Shown here: one piece after another, positions 1 through 8,479 of the stretch
Layout: each line of letters opens with the position of its first letter
How positions within the stretch are numbered: the first letter of the stretch is position 1
NCBI GenBank assembly: GCA_902494625.1
Contig: CABUUB010000036.1
Coordinates: 1-17,810, forward strand
Source of the DNA: an uncultured Collinsella sp.
GTDB taxonomy: Bacteria > Actinomycetota > Coriobacteriia > Coriobacteriales > Coriobacteriaceae
Direction: 5' to 3'
DNA: 17,810 nucleotides
Program-made: the position numbers and the translations under genes
The notes under the pieces: model-generated
Databases searched by the model: none
Seen by the model: only the letters and a program-made list of their open reading frames with translations
What the model was told of the DNA's origin: nothing

Positions 1-18
1 GAGCCAGTCCCCTGGCTC
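1..18 (-). terminator. possible terminator hairpin at window edge
   Basis: GAGCCAG (1-7) pairs perfectly with CTGGCTC (12-18) around a 4-base loop. It lies 34 bp past the stop of the small membrane protein gene, so it could end the minus-strand operon, with its U-tract beyond the window edge. On the plus strand no T-run follows. The missing flank makes this tentative. Confidence 0.35.
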
Positions 19-52
19 GCCCGCTTTCAATCATTCATGTAAATCGCCGTAT

Positions 53-271
53 CTACTCTGCAGACGAAGATCCACCATCAACGATTGCCTGCTCGGACTC
101 AGGAATCCCATCGGCACCCGTACTCTGTTCTTGCTCCACCTCTTCGCTGATTGCGGAGGCGGGGGTCGAGCCCTTTGCACCCACGATGTAGGCAGCCCCA
201 AATCCTAACGCAATGGCAATCAAGGTCAAAATCACGTAGACAGGCCAATGGCGCTTAATATACGAAAACAC
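53..271 (-). CDS. small single-pass membrane protein, function unknown
   Basis: The 72-residue product is not a family I recognise. Residues 1-9 are basic (KRH), about 10-31 form one hydrophobic helix (VYVILTLIAIALGFGAAYIV), and the rest is a short acidic, Ser/Glu-rich tail that is probably disordered. This suggests a membrane-anchored protein with either a cytoplasmic or an external tail. The start is GTG at 271, chosen because GGAG lies 5 bases upstream on the minus strand. The gene follows the large M28-like gene after a 21-bp gap on the same strand, so the two are probably co-transcribed and may work together at the membrane. That link is inferred from position only. Confidence 0.65.
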   Translation of the reverse strand: MFSYIKRHWPVYVILTLIAIALGFGAAYIVGAKGSTPASAISEEVEQEQSTGADGIPESEQAIVDGGSSSAE

Positions 272-292
272 GTTGACTCCTTAGAGCTCCGT

Positions 293-3200
293 CTACGAAC
301 GGCGGATAACCTCGGTCACGACCTCGGATACCGTGGCAATGTTCGTCGGATTGACATTGTGGGGCAGGTCGTCCTCGGTACGAGCGCAAGCCAGACGCGT
401 GCCGTCCACGCCGGCGATGGTGAGGGCTCGGCGGCTCGCCTCGAGCGCGGCATAGGCATCGGTCTTGGCATAGGGCATCTCGAGCGCGCCACAATCGACA
501 TGGAACGACTTGCAAACCTTGCTGACCAGGTTCATGATGCGGCGATCGCCCTTGAGCAGCTGTTGTTCGCCCTCGACCGTCACAACCGAAAGCCTACCGG
601 CGCCGACGGATTCAAGATTGATAAAGAATACGCCGCGGAGCTTGTCGCGATGCGAAGCCAAGAAGGCCTTCATACCGGCGCCATCACAATCCGAGGCGCC
701 CGTTGCCACGAACCAGATATCGTGACCGAGCAGCTCATCATCGCCCATAGAGGCGACAGCCGAGAGCATATCTTCGGAAGAAGCGCCGTCGGAAGACGTA
801 GCGCCGCCCTTCCAGCCATCGTTATCGTCCTCGAAGTTATCCCACGAACCGATACCGCGACCGGACTTCTTGGCATCGTAATCGTCTTCGACGCCCAGCC
901 AGTCGCTCATGCTATCCTGCTCGTTTTTCTTTTTACGACCGAACAGGCCACCCAGGCCGCGCTTACGAGACTTGGGTGCCGCCGGGGCGGGAGCCGAAAT
1001 GGTCTCGATCGGCTGCGCGCCCGACGCAACGGGCATAGGAGGCGCAACGGGTGCCGATGTGGGTTCGGGACCCTGGGCAGTAGCAAAGGGGTCGTTGACC
1101 TGGGCAGAGGGATCGGGAAGGTCGAACAGCGACGTGCGAGACGCAACGTTTGCCTGCTTCATAGACGGCAGCGACGGATCGGGGACCGAAGCCAGCGGAG
1201 ACGAGGAAGGTGCAGGCGACGGTGCCGACGCCGGATCGGGAACATTCATCTGCGGACGCGGCGATGCCTGGGAGGAAATCTGGGCCATAAGGGAATCGAC
1301 TGTTTCGTCCTGGGTGGGAGCAACATCGGCAACCGTGGCACCGGAACCGCTCGGGGTCGGCATGGTGAAAATCTGCGTGGAGTAAGGCCTCGACTCATCC
1401 GTCTCGGGAGTCTCGGAAACCGCAGATACTTCCTCCTGCTCGACCTCGGTCGAATCATCTTGCTCGGCTGCCGCGTACTGCTCTTCGTCAGAGTTGGCCT
1501 CGACGGGCTCGTCCTCGGCAGCATCCTGAATTTCGGCAGCATCAATGGGCTCGTCATCGTTTGCCGCGTCGTCCTGCTCATCGGAAGCAGGAAGGGGCTC
1601 GGCAATCGCGGTGCCTTGCTTTTCAAACGTTATCGTGGAATCGAACTGCGCGGCATCAAACGACATGGTGCTATCGACGTGCTGCTGGGCCTCGAAAGAC
1701 GTCGTCGCCTCAACAACATCCGCGGACGCCAGTTGCTGGGACTCAAAGGACGTTGTAGCTTCGGCGGCGTCGACGGGCACGGACTGCATAGCCTCGTTCT
1801 GCTCGAACTCTTGCGCCGCGAGCTCACGTGCCGCCTCGGCTGCCTGCTGCTGAGCGATAGCCTCCTGCTCGGCAGCCTCGCGTGCGGCAGCGCGCTTCTC
1901 CTCGAAATCGTCGACAAATTTCTTGCCCTTTGCAAGCGCGCCCTTAAAGAAGCTGGAAGCGCTGGCGCCAATCGAAGAGAACGCGGATGCAATATCGGCA
2001 TGGGGCGTTGCCGCGGGAATCTCGGCCGAGAAATCAGTATCGCTCTCGTAAGACACGCGCCTCGGCTGTTCAACGTAATCGTCGTCAGACTCGTCCGCAA
2101 CGTCTTGCGCCGGCGCGGCGGGAGCCAAAATGTCCAGTCCTGCCGCGGGATCAATCGCGGACACCGCCTCGGGCTCGGCAACGGCAGCGGTAACCGCGGC
2201 AGACTCATCATCCACGGTGACGACAGGGGCAGGCTCGGGCTCAAACGTCGGCTCCTCGCCCTCCTCGTAATCGAGCGTGCAGGACTCGGGAAGCATTCCG
2301 AGCGCACGGATGGCATCCGAACCAAAGCGGATGTTGCCGACGGCATTGCGATAGAGCTTGGGCTCGGCCGCGGCAGGCTCCTCCGCCGGCTCGGCGGCGG
2401 GAACCTCGTCATTGGGCTCTTCGGCCTGGACAGCCTGATTCTGGTCCTCGGGCACGATGGCGCCAATCAGCGTCTCGTCGGCAGACGCACCCTCAAAGCC
2501 CTCGATCTGCTCGTCGAAAGCCTCGCCCTGTTCGGGCTCGGTTTGAGCGTCGGGAGCAATCGGCTGACCGAACTCGTCCTCGGCGTAGGTAGGCTCTTCA
2601 TACTCGATAGTGTTGCCGTAGTCGTTTTGCTGCTGGGCCGCGGCATACTCCGCCGCTGCGCGCGCCATTTCCTCGGCACGACGTTTCTGCTCCCCAAAAT
2701 AGGTATCGAACGGAACATCGTCGGGAAACTCGTTTTCGCCCTGGAAGGGAGCAACGTTGTCCATAACGCCGAGCATAGCGGCGACAGAAGACTTGTTGCA
2801 CACCGCGCCGGACGTATAGGGAAGAATGTGGCGGTTAGAGATGATGCTTGCCGCGTTGACAAGTGCAACGAGGGAAGCGAGGATCGCGACAATCCACAGC
2901 AGAACCTTGAGCGCGCCGGGGAGCGGCAGGATACGCAGGATGGCAACGGCAGCAGGGGCAACCGTGGCAACGGGCAACAGCTTGGCGATGAGCGCACGAT
3001 ACGAAGCATAGGGCTCGCGGGCGAGCAGCTCAGCACGGGGAGAGTCGTAGTGTGCGACAACGACCACCGGGCGGTTGCGCGGAGACGCGAGCGGACCCGA
3101 GGCCTTGTGGTAGGCGATGACATTTTGGCTCACGCCCGTCTTGCCCAGGCGCGAAACCACGGGGTGGCCCGTGCGTTCGAGCACGTAAAGAACGGCGCCG

Positions 3201-3463
3201 ACAATGGCCAGCAAGGTGCCGACCAAGCCGATACCGCCGCCGATGCCCATCAGCAGGGCGCCGGCAAACGCAAGAATACCGGTAACGGCAAATGCCAACC
3301 TACCGGGCGCCGGGGCATTGAACTCCTGAACCTCGGGATCAAAGCCGTGGTTGCGGAAGATCTGAGCGATATCCTCGGCAGCCAAGCGCTCTTCTTCGCT
3401 GCATGCCGGCGTAATGCCGGTGTTCTGCAGCAGGTGGTTAATATAGTTCTGGGTGTTCGCCAT
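293..3463 (-). CDS. M28 peptidase-fold membrane protein with giant disordered insertion, probably degenerate
   Basis: The product is 1056 residues. Residues 1-55 and 108-155 match the N-terminal half of M28 zinc aminopeptidases, including the metal-binding-type HYD at 138-140. Hydrophobic helices lie at about 56-95 (two) and about 158-178 and 184-207. At 216-226 the sequence SGAVCNKSS aligns by eye with the usual GADDNASG loop but lacks its bridging Asp. A low-complexity acidic Ala/Glu/Pro/Ser segment of about 236-910 follows, with a basic patch at 831-847. The M28 core then resumes (DIWFVATGASDCDGAG, 915-930), where the catalytic Glu-Glu position reads Ser-Asp, then INLESVG at 948-954. Loss of key residues suggests a non-catalytic scaffold or binding protein. 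The start is ATG 3463 with GGAG 5 bases upstream; an in-frame extension to 3613 lacks support. A small membrane protein gene follows. Confidence 0.7.
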   Translation of the reverse strand: MANTQNYINHLLQNTGITPACSEEERLAAEDIAQIFRNHGFDPEVQEFNAPAPGRLAFAVTGILAFAGALLMGIGGGIGLVGTLLAIVGAVLYVLERTGHPVVSRLGKTGVSQNVIAYHKASGPLASPRNRPVVVVAHYDSPRAELLAREPYASYRALIAKLLPVATVAPAAVAILRILPLPGALKVLLWIVAILASLVALVNAASIISNRHILPYTSGAVCNKSSVAAMLGVMDNVAPFQGENEFPDDVPFDTYFGEQKRRAEEMARAAAEYAAAQQQNDYGNTIEYEEPTYAEDEFGQPIAPDAQTEPEQGEAFDEQIEGFEGASADETLIGAIVPEDQNQAVQAEEPNDEVPAAEPAEEPAAAEPKLYRNAVGNIRFGSDAIRALGMLPESCTLDYEEGEEPTFEPEPAPVVTVDDESAAVTAAVAEPEAVSAIDPAAGLDILAPAAPAQDVADESDDDYVEQPRRVSYESDTDFSAEIPAATPHADIASAFSSIGASASSFFKGALAKGKKFVDDFEEKRAAAREAAEQEAIAQQQAAEAARELAAQEFEQNEAMQSVPVDAAEATTSFESQQLASADVVEATTSFEAQQHVDSTMSFDAAQFDSTITFEKQGTAIAEPLPASDEQDDAANDDEPIDAAEIQDAAEDEPVEANSDEEQYAAAEQDDSTEVEQEEVSAVSETPETDESRPYSTQIFTMPTPSGSGATVADVAPTQDETVDSLMAQISSQASPRPQMNVPDPASAPSPAPSSSPLASVPDPSLPSMKQANVASRTSLFDLPDPSAQVNDPFATAQGPEPTSAPVAPPMPVASGAQPIETISAPAPAAPKSRKRGLGGLFGRKKKNEQDSMSDWLGVEDDYDAKKSGRGIGSWDNFEDDNDGWKGGATSSDGASSEDMLSAVASMGDDELLGHDIWFVATGASDCDGAGMKAFLASHRDKLRGVFFINLESVGAGRLSVVTVEGEQQLLKGDRRIMNLVSKVCKSFHVDCGALEMPYAKTDAYAALEASRRALTIAGVDGTRLACARTEDDLPHNVNPTNIATVSEVVTEVIRRS

Positions 3464-3661
3464 GTGCGCTCCACATCCATAATCCGACAAATAGGCCCAA
3501 TGCATGCACATTAGAACCGTATATAGTCGAAAGTATACCCCGAGCGAGCGCAAACGACCGAATTCGGGCCATCTTAACGCCCCGAGCGGACAAGGATATA
3601 GCCTAATCTCCATATCGGACTAAAATCATGGCAGCAAACCACCTTCTCACGCGAGGACTCT
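3464..3661. other. divergent intergenic region
   Basis: These 198 bp separate the M28-like gene (minus) from the WYL pair (plus) and must hold both promoters. A TATACT-like -10 is visible on the minus strand (3532-3537) and a TAAAAT-like -10 on the plus strand (3621-3626), but neither has a convincing -35 at 16-18 bp. No hairpin or repeat was seen. Confidence 0.4.
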
Positions 3662-4684
3662 ATGACGGCAAGCGACGCGACCGCGACAATTAAAAAGGGA
3701 AGTTCGGAGCCCGGTTTCGATAAAACGGCTCAGCGCATCCTCAATCTTTTCTTTGTGCTCAACAGCTCCCCCGAACCGCTGACGACCGAGCAGATCGTCT
3801 TGGATTCTGACCTGGGATATGGCTCGGGCAACATCGACTCGGATAAGCGCAAGTTTCGGCGCGATCGTGACAAACTGCTCGAGCGTGGCATCTTAATCAA
3901 GGAGGTTCGCCCCGCCGGTGCGCAGGAGACCGAGGAAAGCTCGTGGACAATCGACCGCGAGCACACGTTTGCTGCAGGCGGCCTCATCACCGCAGACGAC
4001 GCCGATATCCTGCTCAACGCCATCGACCAGACGCTAGCGGCCGGCTCATCCACCTTTTCCGCGCCGCTTGCCGATATTCGCTCCAAGATTGCCTACCTCA
4101 CCGGCATGTCGGCGGTGGACGAAGTACCGATCCGCCGCTCTCCCACCGTCGATGCGGTATGGAGCGCCTTTGCCGAGCGATGCGCGCTGCGATTTTTATA
4201 TCAGAACGGACGCGGCGAGCAGAAAGAACGTACCGTCTGCGTCTACGGCATGTTCGAGCGCGAGGGCGTGGCGTACTTCTGCGGCCTCGACAATGTCACC
4301 GACGACATCAGGACATTCCGCTGCGACCGTATCGTTCGCGCTTGGCGTCCTTCGAAGGCCTACGCCATCCCTGCGGACTTCAATCTCAACGACTATCTGT
4401 TCTTTGAATTCGATTTTGCCGACCGACCGCCCGTTGCAGCCACGTTCTCGTTCGTCCCTCAGACGCAGATCGATATGATCAACGGCCTCACGCGCGGGCG
4501 AGGTGAGCTCGCACACACCGATGCGGGATGGACCTGGACCGTTGACGTGCGCGACCTTGAAGCCGCCGCCTCATTTTGCATGGCCCACGCCATGGACGGC
4601 ATGAGGCCCATGGCCCCCAAATCGCTCAAGCAGGCGTGGAACCACCTCATTGAAAGGACGGTGCACGAGCATGCCCGTGCGTAA
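3662..4684 (+). CDS. WYL-domain transcriptional regulator, PafB-like
   Basis: The 340-residue product has an N-terminal winged helix (about 20-80, ending in the typical FRRDRDKLLERGI) and a WYL domain at about 165-245, where GVAYFCGLDN and TFRCDRIVRAW match the strand and Arg pattern that binds ligand or nucleic acid. A C-terminal extension domain follows. Family members act as DNA-binding regulators, and the actinobacterial pair PafB/PafC activates DNA-damage genes after sensing single-stranded DNA. The start is ATG 3662 with AGGA just upstream. The gene overlaps the next WYL gene by 14 bp, as in the pafBC arrangement. No proteasome or Pup-ligase gene is seen beside it, so the pafB name is not applied. 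The WYL call is firm; the DNA-damage role is inferred. Confidence 0.82.
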   Translation: MTASDATATIKKGSSEPGFDKTAQRILNLFFVLNSSPEPLTTEQIVLDSDLGYGSGNIDSDKRKFRRDRDKLLERGILIKEVRPAGAQETEESSWTIDREHTFAAGGLITADDADILLNAIDQTLAAGSSTFSAPLADIRSKIAYLTGMSAVDEVPIRRSPTVDAVWSAFAERCALRFLYQNGRGEQKERTVCVYGMFEREGVAYFCGLDNVTDDIRTFRCDRIVRAWRPSKAYAIPADFNLNDYLFFEFDFADRPPVAATFSFVPQTQIDMINGLTRGRGELAHTDAGWTWTVDVRDLEAAASFCMAHAMDGMRPMAPKSLKQAWNHLIERTVHEHARA

Positions 4685-5588
4685 ACTCACCAGCGAGCAG
4701 AGACTCTCGCGCGCCATCGACATCATGGAGGCCCTCTACGCCGCCGGCGAGAGCGGCATGACACGAACCGAGATTTGCAGCCGCCTTGACATCACGGGGG
4801 CGTCGCTCGACGAGATTCTCGAGATCGTCTCGACGCTCGCGGACCGAGAATCGGGCGCGCGCATCATCTGCGAATGCCGCGGCGAGCGCGTGGCCCTCAC
4901 TGGTGACGCCGGGCGCGTGCTACCATTGCGCCTGAGTGCCGCCGAGGGCGCTGTGCTCAACCATGAACTTGAATCGTTGGGGATCGAGCCGCAGACGGCA
5001 GCTCGGATTCGACATGCCCTTCTGCCCGAAGAGCTCGGCTATAACCAACGCGTCTTTGACACCGTCAACCACGGGTCGCACTGGCAGCAGCTGAGCTGCG
5101 CCATTCAGGACGGCGTTCGCTGTCGCATCTCGTATCGCTCGACGGACGATGCACGGCCACGCGAGCGTCTGGTCGACCCCTTGCGCATTACGGCAAACGG
5201 CGACCAAACATACTTGATTGCCTGGGACATCACAGTCGATGAGCAGCGCACCTATCGCATGGATAAAATCGAGGGACTCGCCTTGACGGAAGACTCCGTC
5301 GTGCCTCACGCACCGGACGTTGCATCCCTCCACGATTCCCTTGCCCGGACGCAGCGTAGCGCAAAGCTCTTGATGCCATTCGATATGGCGGAGCATCTGG
5401 ACTGGGCCGGCATCACCCTAATCGAGCGCAGCGGGGCAGACATGGCAACGGTAACCGTGCATTACGGCTCCGAGCGTTGGCTACTGAGCCAGGTAATCGC
5501 AGCGGGCGGAGCCATCCGCATCTTGGATGACCCCGCCCTGTCAAAGCGCCTGTGCGATATGGCAAAAACCCTCGTCTGTCCGCTTTAG
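4671..5588 (+). CDS. WYL-domain transcriptional regulator, PafC-like
   Basis: The 305-residue product begins with a helix-turn-helix region (about 8-70; MTRTEICSRLDITGASLDEI), then LRLSAAEGAVL (about 83-93), which is typical of PafC-type proteins. A canonical WYL domain lies at about 140-205: RERLVDPLRI, QTYLIAWD and RTYRMDKIEGL. A C-terminal WCX-like domain follows. It probably forms a heterodimer or a fused-like pair with the upstream WYL protein, with which it overlaps by 14 bp. The start is ATG 4671 with AAAGGA at 4653-4658, a rather long 12-base spacer; a TTG at 4650 in the same frame lies before this site and is less likely. Its stop codon overlaps the stop of the convergent dinG-like gene. 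Confidence 0.82.
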   Translation: MPVRKLTSEQRLSRAIDIMEALYAAGESGMTRTEICSRLDITGASLDEILEIVSTLADRESGARIICECRGERVALTGDAGRVLPLRLSAAEGAVLNHELESLGIEPQTAARIRHALLPEELGYNQRVFDTVNHGSHWQQLSCAIQDGVRCRISYRSTDDARPRERLVDPLRITANGDQTYLIAWDITVDEQRTYRMDKIEGLALTEDSVVPHAPDVASLHDSLARTQRSAKLLMPFDMAEHLDWAGITLIERSGADMATVTVHYGSERWLLSQVIAAGGAIRILDDPALSKRLCDMAKTLVCPL

Positions 5589-8479
5589 CGCCGCCGCTCG
5601 TGGCGTGCGCGCCACAGTTGCAGATAGTGACCGATCTGCGCCGATTCGATGCGCTGGTAGGAGCTCGTGGGCAGCGACGTTAAGAACTTCTTTCCGTAGC
5701 CCTTCGTCACCAGGCGCGGGTCGGCCAGAATCAGCACGCCGCAATCGGTCGACGAGCGGATAAGGCGGCCGGCCGCCTGCTTAACCTCGAGCACCGCCTC
5801 GGGCAGCGAATAGCGCGCCCAAGCGCGGTCTTCGCGCAGGTTGCGCTCGCACGAGAGCGGGTCCGTGGGGCTCGAGAACGGCAGCTTGGGAATGATGACG
5901 CAACGCAGCGTCTCGCCCCTGGCGTCAAACCCCTCCCAGAAGGCCTTAAGCGCAAAAAGCGACGAGGTCGGCTCGTTGATAAACCGGTCGCGCAGGCGAC
6001 GAGGAGATGAGTTGCGTTGCTGGCAGTTGAGCTCCAGACCCGCACGGGCCATCTTGGGCTCAACGCGGGCGTACAGGTCTTCCATGTCGCGCCGATTGGT
6101 GAACAGTGTGAGCACCGATCCGCCCATGGCAAGATGGGCGTCGACCAGCACGCGCTCGAGCGCCGTAAGATAGCTCTCGCGATCGCGCGGATCGGGGATA
6201 TCACCCGCAACGACTACAGCCATGTTCGAATCGAAGTCGTAGCTCGAGTCCAAGTGCAGCGATGAGGATGTTGAAGCACCGATGCGATCGAGGCCGACCG
6301 CGTGGTTAAAGTGTTCAAAGCTTTTGGACACCGTCATGGTCGCCGAGGCAAAGATAGCCGTGTGAACCTCGGGCAGCCATTCGGTTGCCAAGGCCTCGCC
6401 AATGTCGATGCGCTCTGCGGTCATCGACTCTCCGCCGGCACGCAGCCTGCGATTGACCTGCAGCGAATACACGTAGTGTTCATCGGTGCCATCAATGATG
6501 AGTTTGAGGTTCTCGGCCAACTCGTGCAGGCGGCGCGAGATATCACCCAGGTCGACAACAACCTCGGGCTTGTCGGCGGCGACGGCTTGCACCAGCGCGT
6601 CGACGCTCTTGTCAGCTTGTTCCAATGCGTCGATGGCAGCGTAGGCCGACTGTAAGAAATCATGCCAATCGTCAGATTCGCGCAGCTCGGGGCCAATCCA
6701 TAGATTGGCATTGTCATAACCCCCACGCGCACGGCGGCCGAGCTCGCGAACGCCATCGAACACGTCGGCGATTGCCATGCTCGCGCGCGCAACCGTCGAC
6801 GTCGCCTTGGCAGTAAGGCCCAGATAGAGCGTAGAGCCCTCGGAGGTTGCCAAATCACGGGAAACCTGGCTTAGCGCGCCGGCGCTCGAGCCACCCAGGC
6901 GCTCAAACAGAACGCGCGATTCATCCGCCGACACCACGCGCGCCCACTGACGGCGCGCCTCGCGCTCGATGGAATGGGCCTCGTCGATTACCCAATGACG
7001 AATCGGAGGTAAAATCCTGCCCTCGGCCGCGACATTGCGGAACAGCAGGGAATGGTTGGTGACCACCACATCGGCATGCGCCGCACGACGGCGAGCGCCG
7101 TGGACCAAACATTTATCAGGGAAAAACGGGCAGAGGCGACGAGCACACTCGCGCGAGGCCGTCGTAAAGTCGGGGCGGTTGACGCTGCGCCACCGAATGC
7201 CGAGCGAGTCGAGGTCGCCATCGGCTGATTGGCAGACGTACGCCATAATGACCGCGACCGCCGTGAGCGTGTCCGCCGGATCGCGCTTGGTGGTAATCTC
7301 GACCTGGCCTCGGCTCATGCGCTCAAGCTTGCGCAGGCACGGATAGTGGTCATAGCCCTTGAGAGCGCAAAATGACAGACCACCGTCCAGTTGCTCGGCA
7401 AGTTTTGGCAGCTCATGGTACATGAGCTGGTCGGCAAGATTGTTCGATTTGGTCGCAATACCAACCGTGATGTTGTTACGGCGCGCTGCCTCGGCAAAAG
7501 GCACCAGATAGGCCATCGATTTGCCGACGCCCGTGCCCGCCTCAATTACACGATGGGTGCCCGTGACCAGCGCATCGCGGACCTCGAGCGCCATCGCGAT
7601 CTGCTCATCACGCGGCTCGTAGGTGGGATACATGCGATTGACCAGGCCACCTGGCGCATAGTCTGCCTCAATCTCCTCACGACTCGGCATCTTGAGGACC
7701 GGCAGTTCGTCGGCGTCCACCCGATCGTCGGCGCGATCGGCCTTGAGAACGTCAGCACGAGCGGCGCTGAGAGAGAAGATAGAACCAGGGTTCTGCCCTG
7801 CCAAGAATGAGAAGATAGGACGATAGGACCAAGGCACATCCGGATGCATGTCGGCTAGGCGCGCCATGAGGCCCTGAGGCAAGTCGGTGAGCGCCACGAG
7901 CAACACGCGCCATACGCCATACAGGGCGTCGACGTCGGCATTGGCACGGTGTGATACCGAGTCACAGCCAAACAGATCGGCCATAAAAGACAGCTTGTGC
8001 GAGGCCAGGCGCGGAAGCGCGATGCGCGACAGCGCCAGCGAATCGATCCAGATATCGCTCACGTTGACGCCGCCTTTGACCGACTCGATAAACGAGCGGT
8101 CGAACGTGGCGTTATGTGCGATCACCGGGCAACCACCGACAAAATCGGCGAGAGCGGCGACGGCCTCAACGGCCGACGGGGCATCCGCCACATCGGCATT
8201 TGTAATGCTCGTGAGCTCGGTAATCTCGGCGGGAATCAGTTGCTTGGGATGCACGAAGGTATCGAAGCGGTCGACGACCTCGCGGCCCGAAAGGCGGGCC
8301 GCCGAGATCTCGATCAGCTCATTGTCCTGCACCGAAAGACCCGTGGTCTCGGTATCGAGGACGATCACATCTTCCTCGATAAGGCCGAAGGACTGCGTTT
8401 TGGCGCGCTCGGCAAGCGTGGCATAGGAGTCGATGACAAACTGCGGCGTTCCTGACGAAACCGCGTCCTCGATTAGCAT
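5585..8479 (-). CDS. dinG: DnaQ-like 3'-5' exonuclease fused to DinG-family helicase
   Basis: The 964-residue product joins two nucleic-acid enzymes. Residues about 36-200 are a DEDDh exonuclease: DTETTG (42-47), HNATFD (122-127) and HRANADVDA (177-185). The remainder is a superfamily 2 XPD/DinG helicase with Walker A EAGTGVGKS (313-321), DEAH (499-502) and a C-terminal QAAGRLIRS motif VI. Cysteines 381, 445, 450 and 457 have the spacing of the iron-sulfur cluster of DinG. E. coli DinG lacks the exonuclease domain, while Firmicutes such as Staphylococcus carry the same fusion; in the S. aureus protein the helicase part has been reported inactive, so helicase activity here is not assured. The role is probably in repair or processing of recombination and R-loop structures. 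ATG 8479 overlaps the ddl stop by 7 bp with no strong ribosome site, which suggests translational coupling. Confidence 0.92.
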   Translation of the reverse strand: MLIEDAVSSGTPQFVIDSYATLAERAKTQSFGLIEEDVIVLDTETTGLSVQDNELIEISAARLSGREVVDRFDTFVHPKQLIPAEITELTSITNADVADAPSAVEAVAALADFVGGCPVIAHNATFDRSFIESVKGGVNVSDIWIDSLALSRIALPRLASHKLSFMADLFGCDSVSHRANADVDALYGVWRVLLVALTDLPQGLMARLADMHPDVPWSYRPIFSFLAGQNPGSIFSLSAARADVLKADRADDRVDADELPVLKMPSREEIEADYAPGGLVNRMYPTYEPRDEQIAMALEVRDALVTGTHRVIEAGTGVGKSMAYLVPFAEAARRNNITVGIATKSNNLADQLMYHELPKLAEQLDGGLSFCALKGYDHYPCLRKLERMSRGQVEITTKRDPADTLTAVAVIMAYVCQSADGDLDSLGIRWRSVNRPDFTTASRECARRLCPFFPDKCLVHGARRRAAHADVVVTNHSLLFRNVAAEGRILPPIRHWVIDEAHSIEREARRQWARVVSADESRVLFERLGGSSAGALSQVSRDLATSEGSTLYLGLTAKATSTVARASMAIADVFDGVRELGRRARGGYDNANLWIGPELRESDDWHDFLQSAYAAIDALEQADKSVDALVQAVAADKPEVVVDLGDISRRLHELAENLKLIIDGTDEHYVYSLQVNRRLRAGGESMTAERIDIGEALATEWLPEVHTAIFASATMTVSKSFEHFNHAVGLDRIGASTSSSLHLDSSYDFDSNMAVVVAGDIPDPRDRESYLTALERVLVDAHLAMGGSVLTLFTNRRDMEDLYARVEPKMARAGLELNCQQRNSSPRRLRDRFINEPTSSLFALKAFWEGFDARGETLRCVIIPKLPFSSPTDPLSCERNLREDRAWARYSLPEAVLEVKQAAGRLIRSSTDCGVLILADPRLVTKGYGKKFLTSLPTSSYQRIESAQIGHYLQLWRARHERRR

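Noticed and set aside
248..3514. A 1088-codon open frame on the plus strand opposite the M28-like gene
   Set aside because: It is rich in Arg, Gly and Leu, has no recognisable domain and lies exactly antisense to a supported gene. A GC-rich codon bias leaves few stops in the opposite strand.
3464..3613. N-terminal extension of the M28-like gene to 3613
   Set aside because: ATG 3463 has a good ribosome site and starts the conserved family sequence; the extension would run through the intergenic promoter region.
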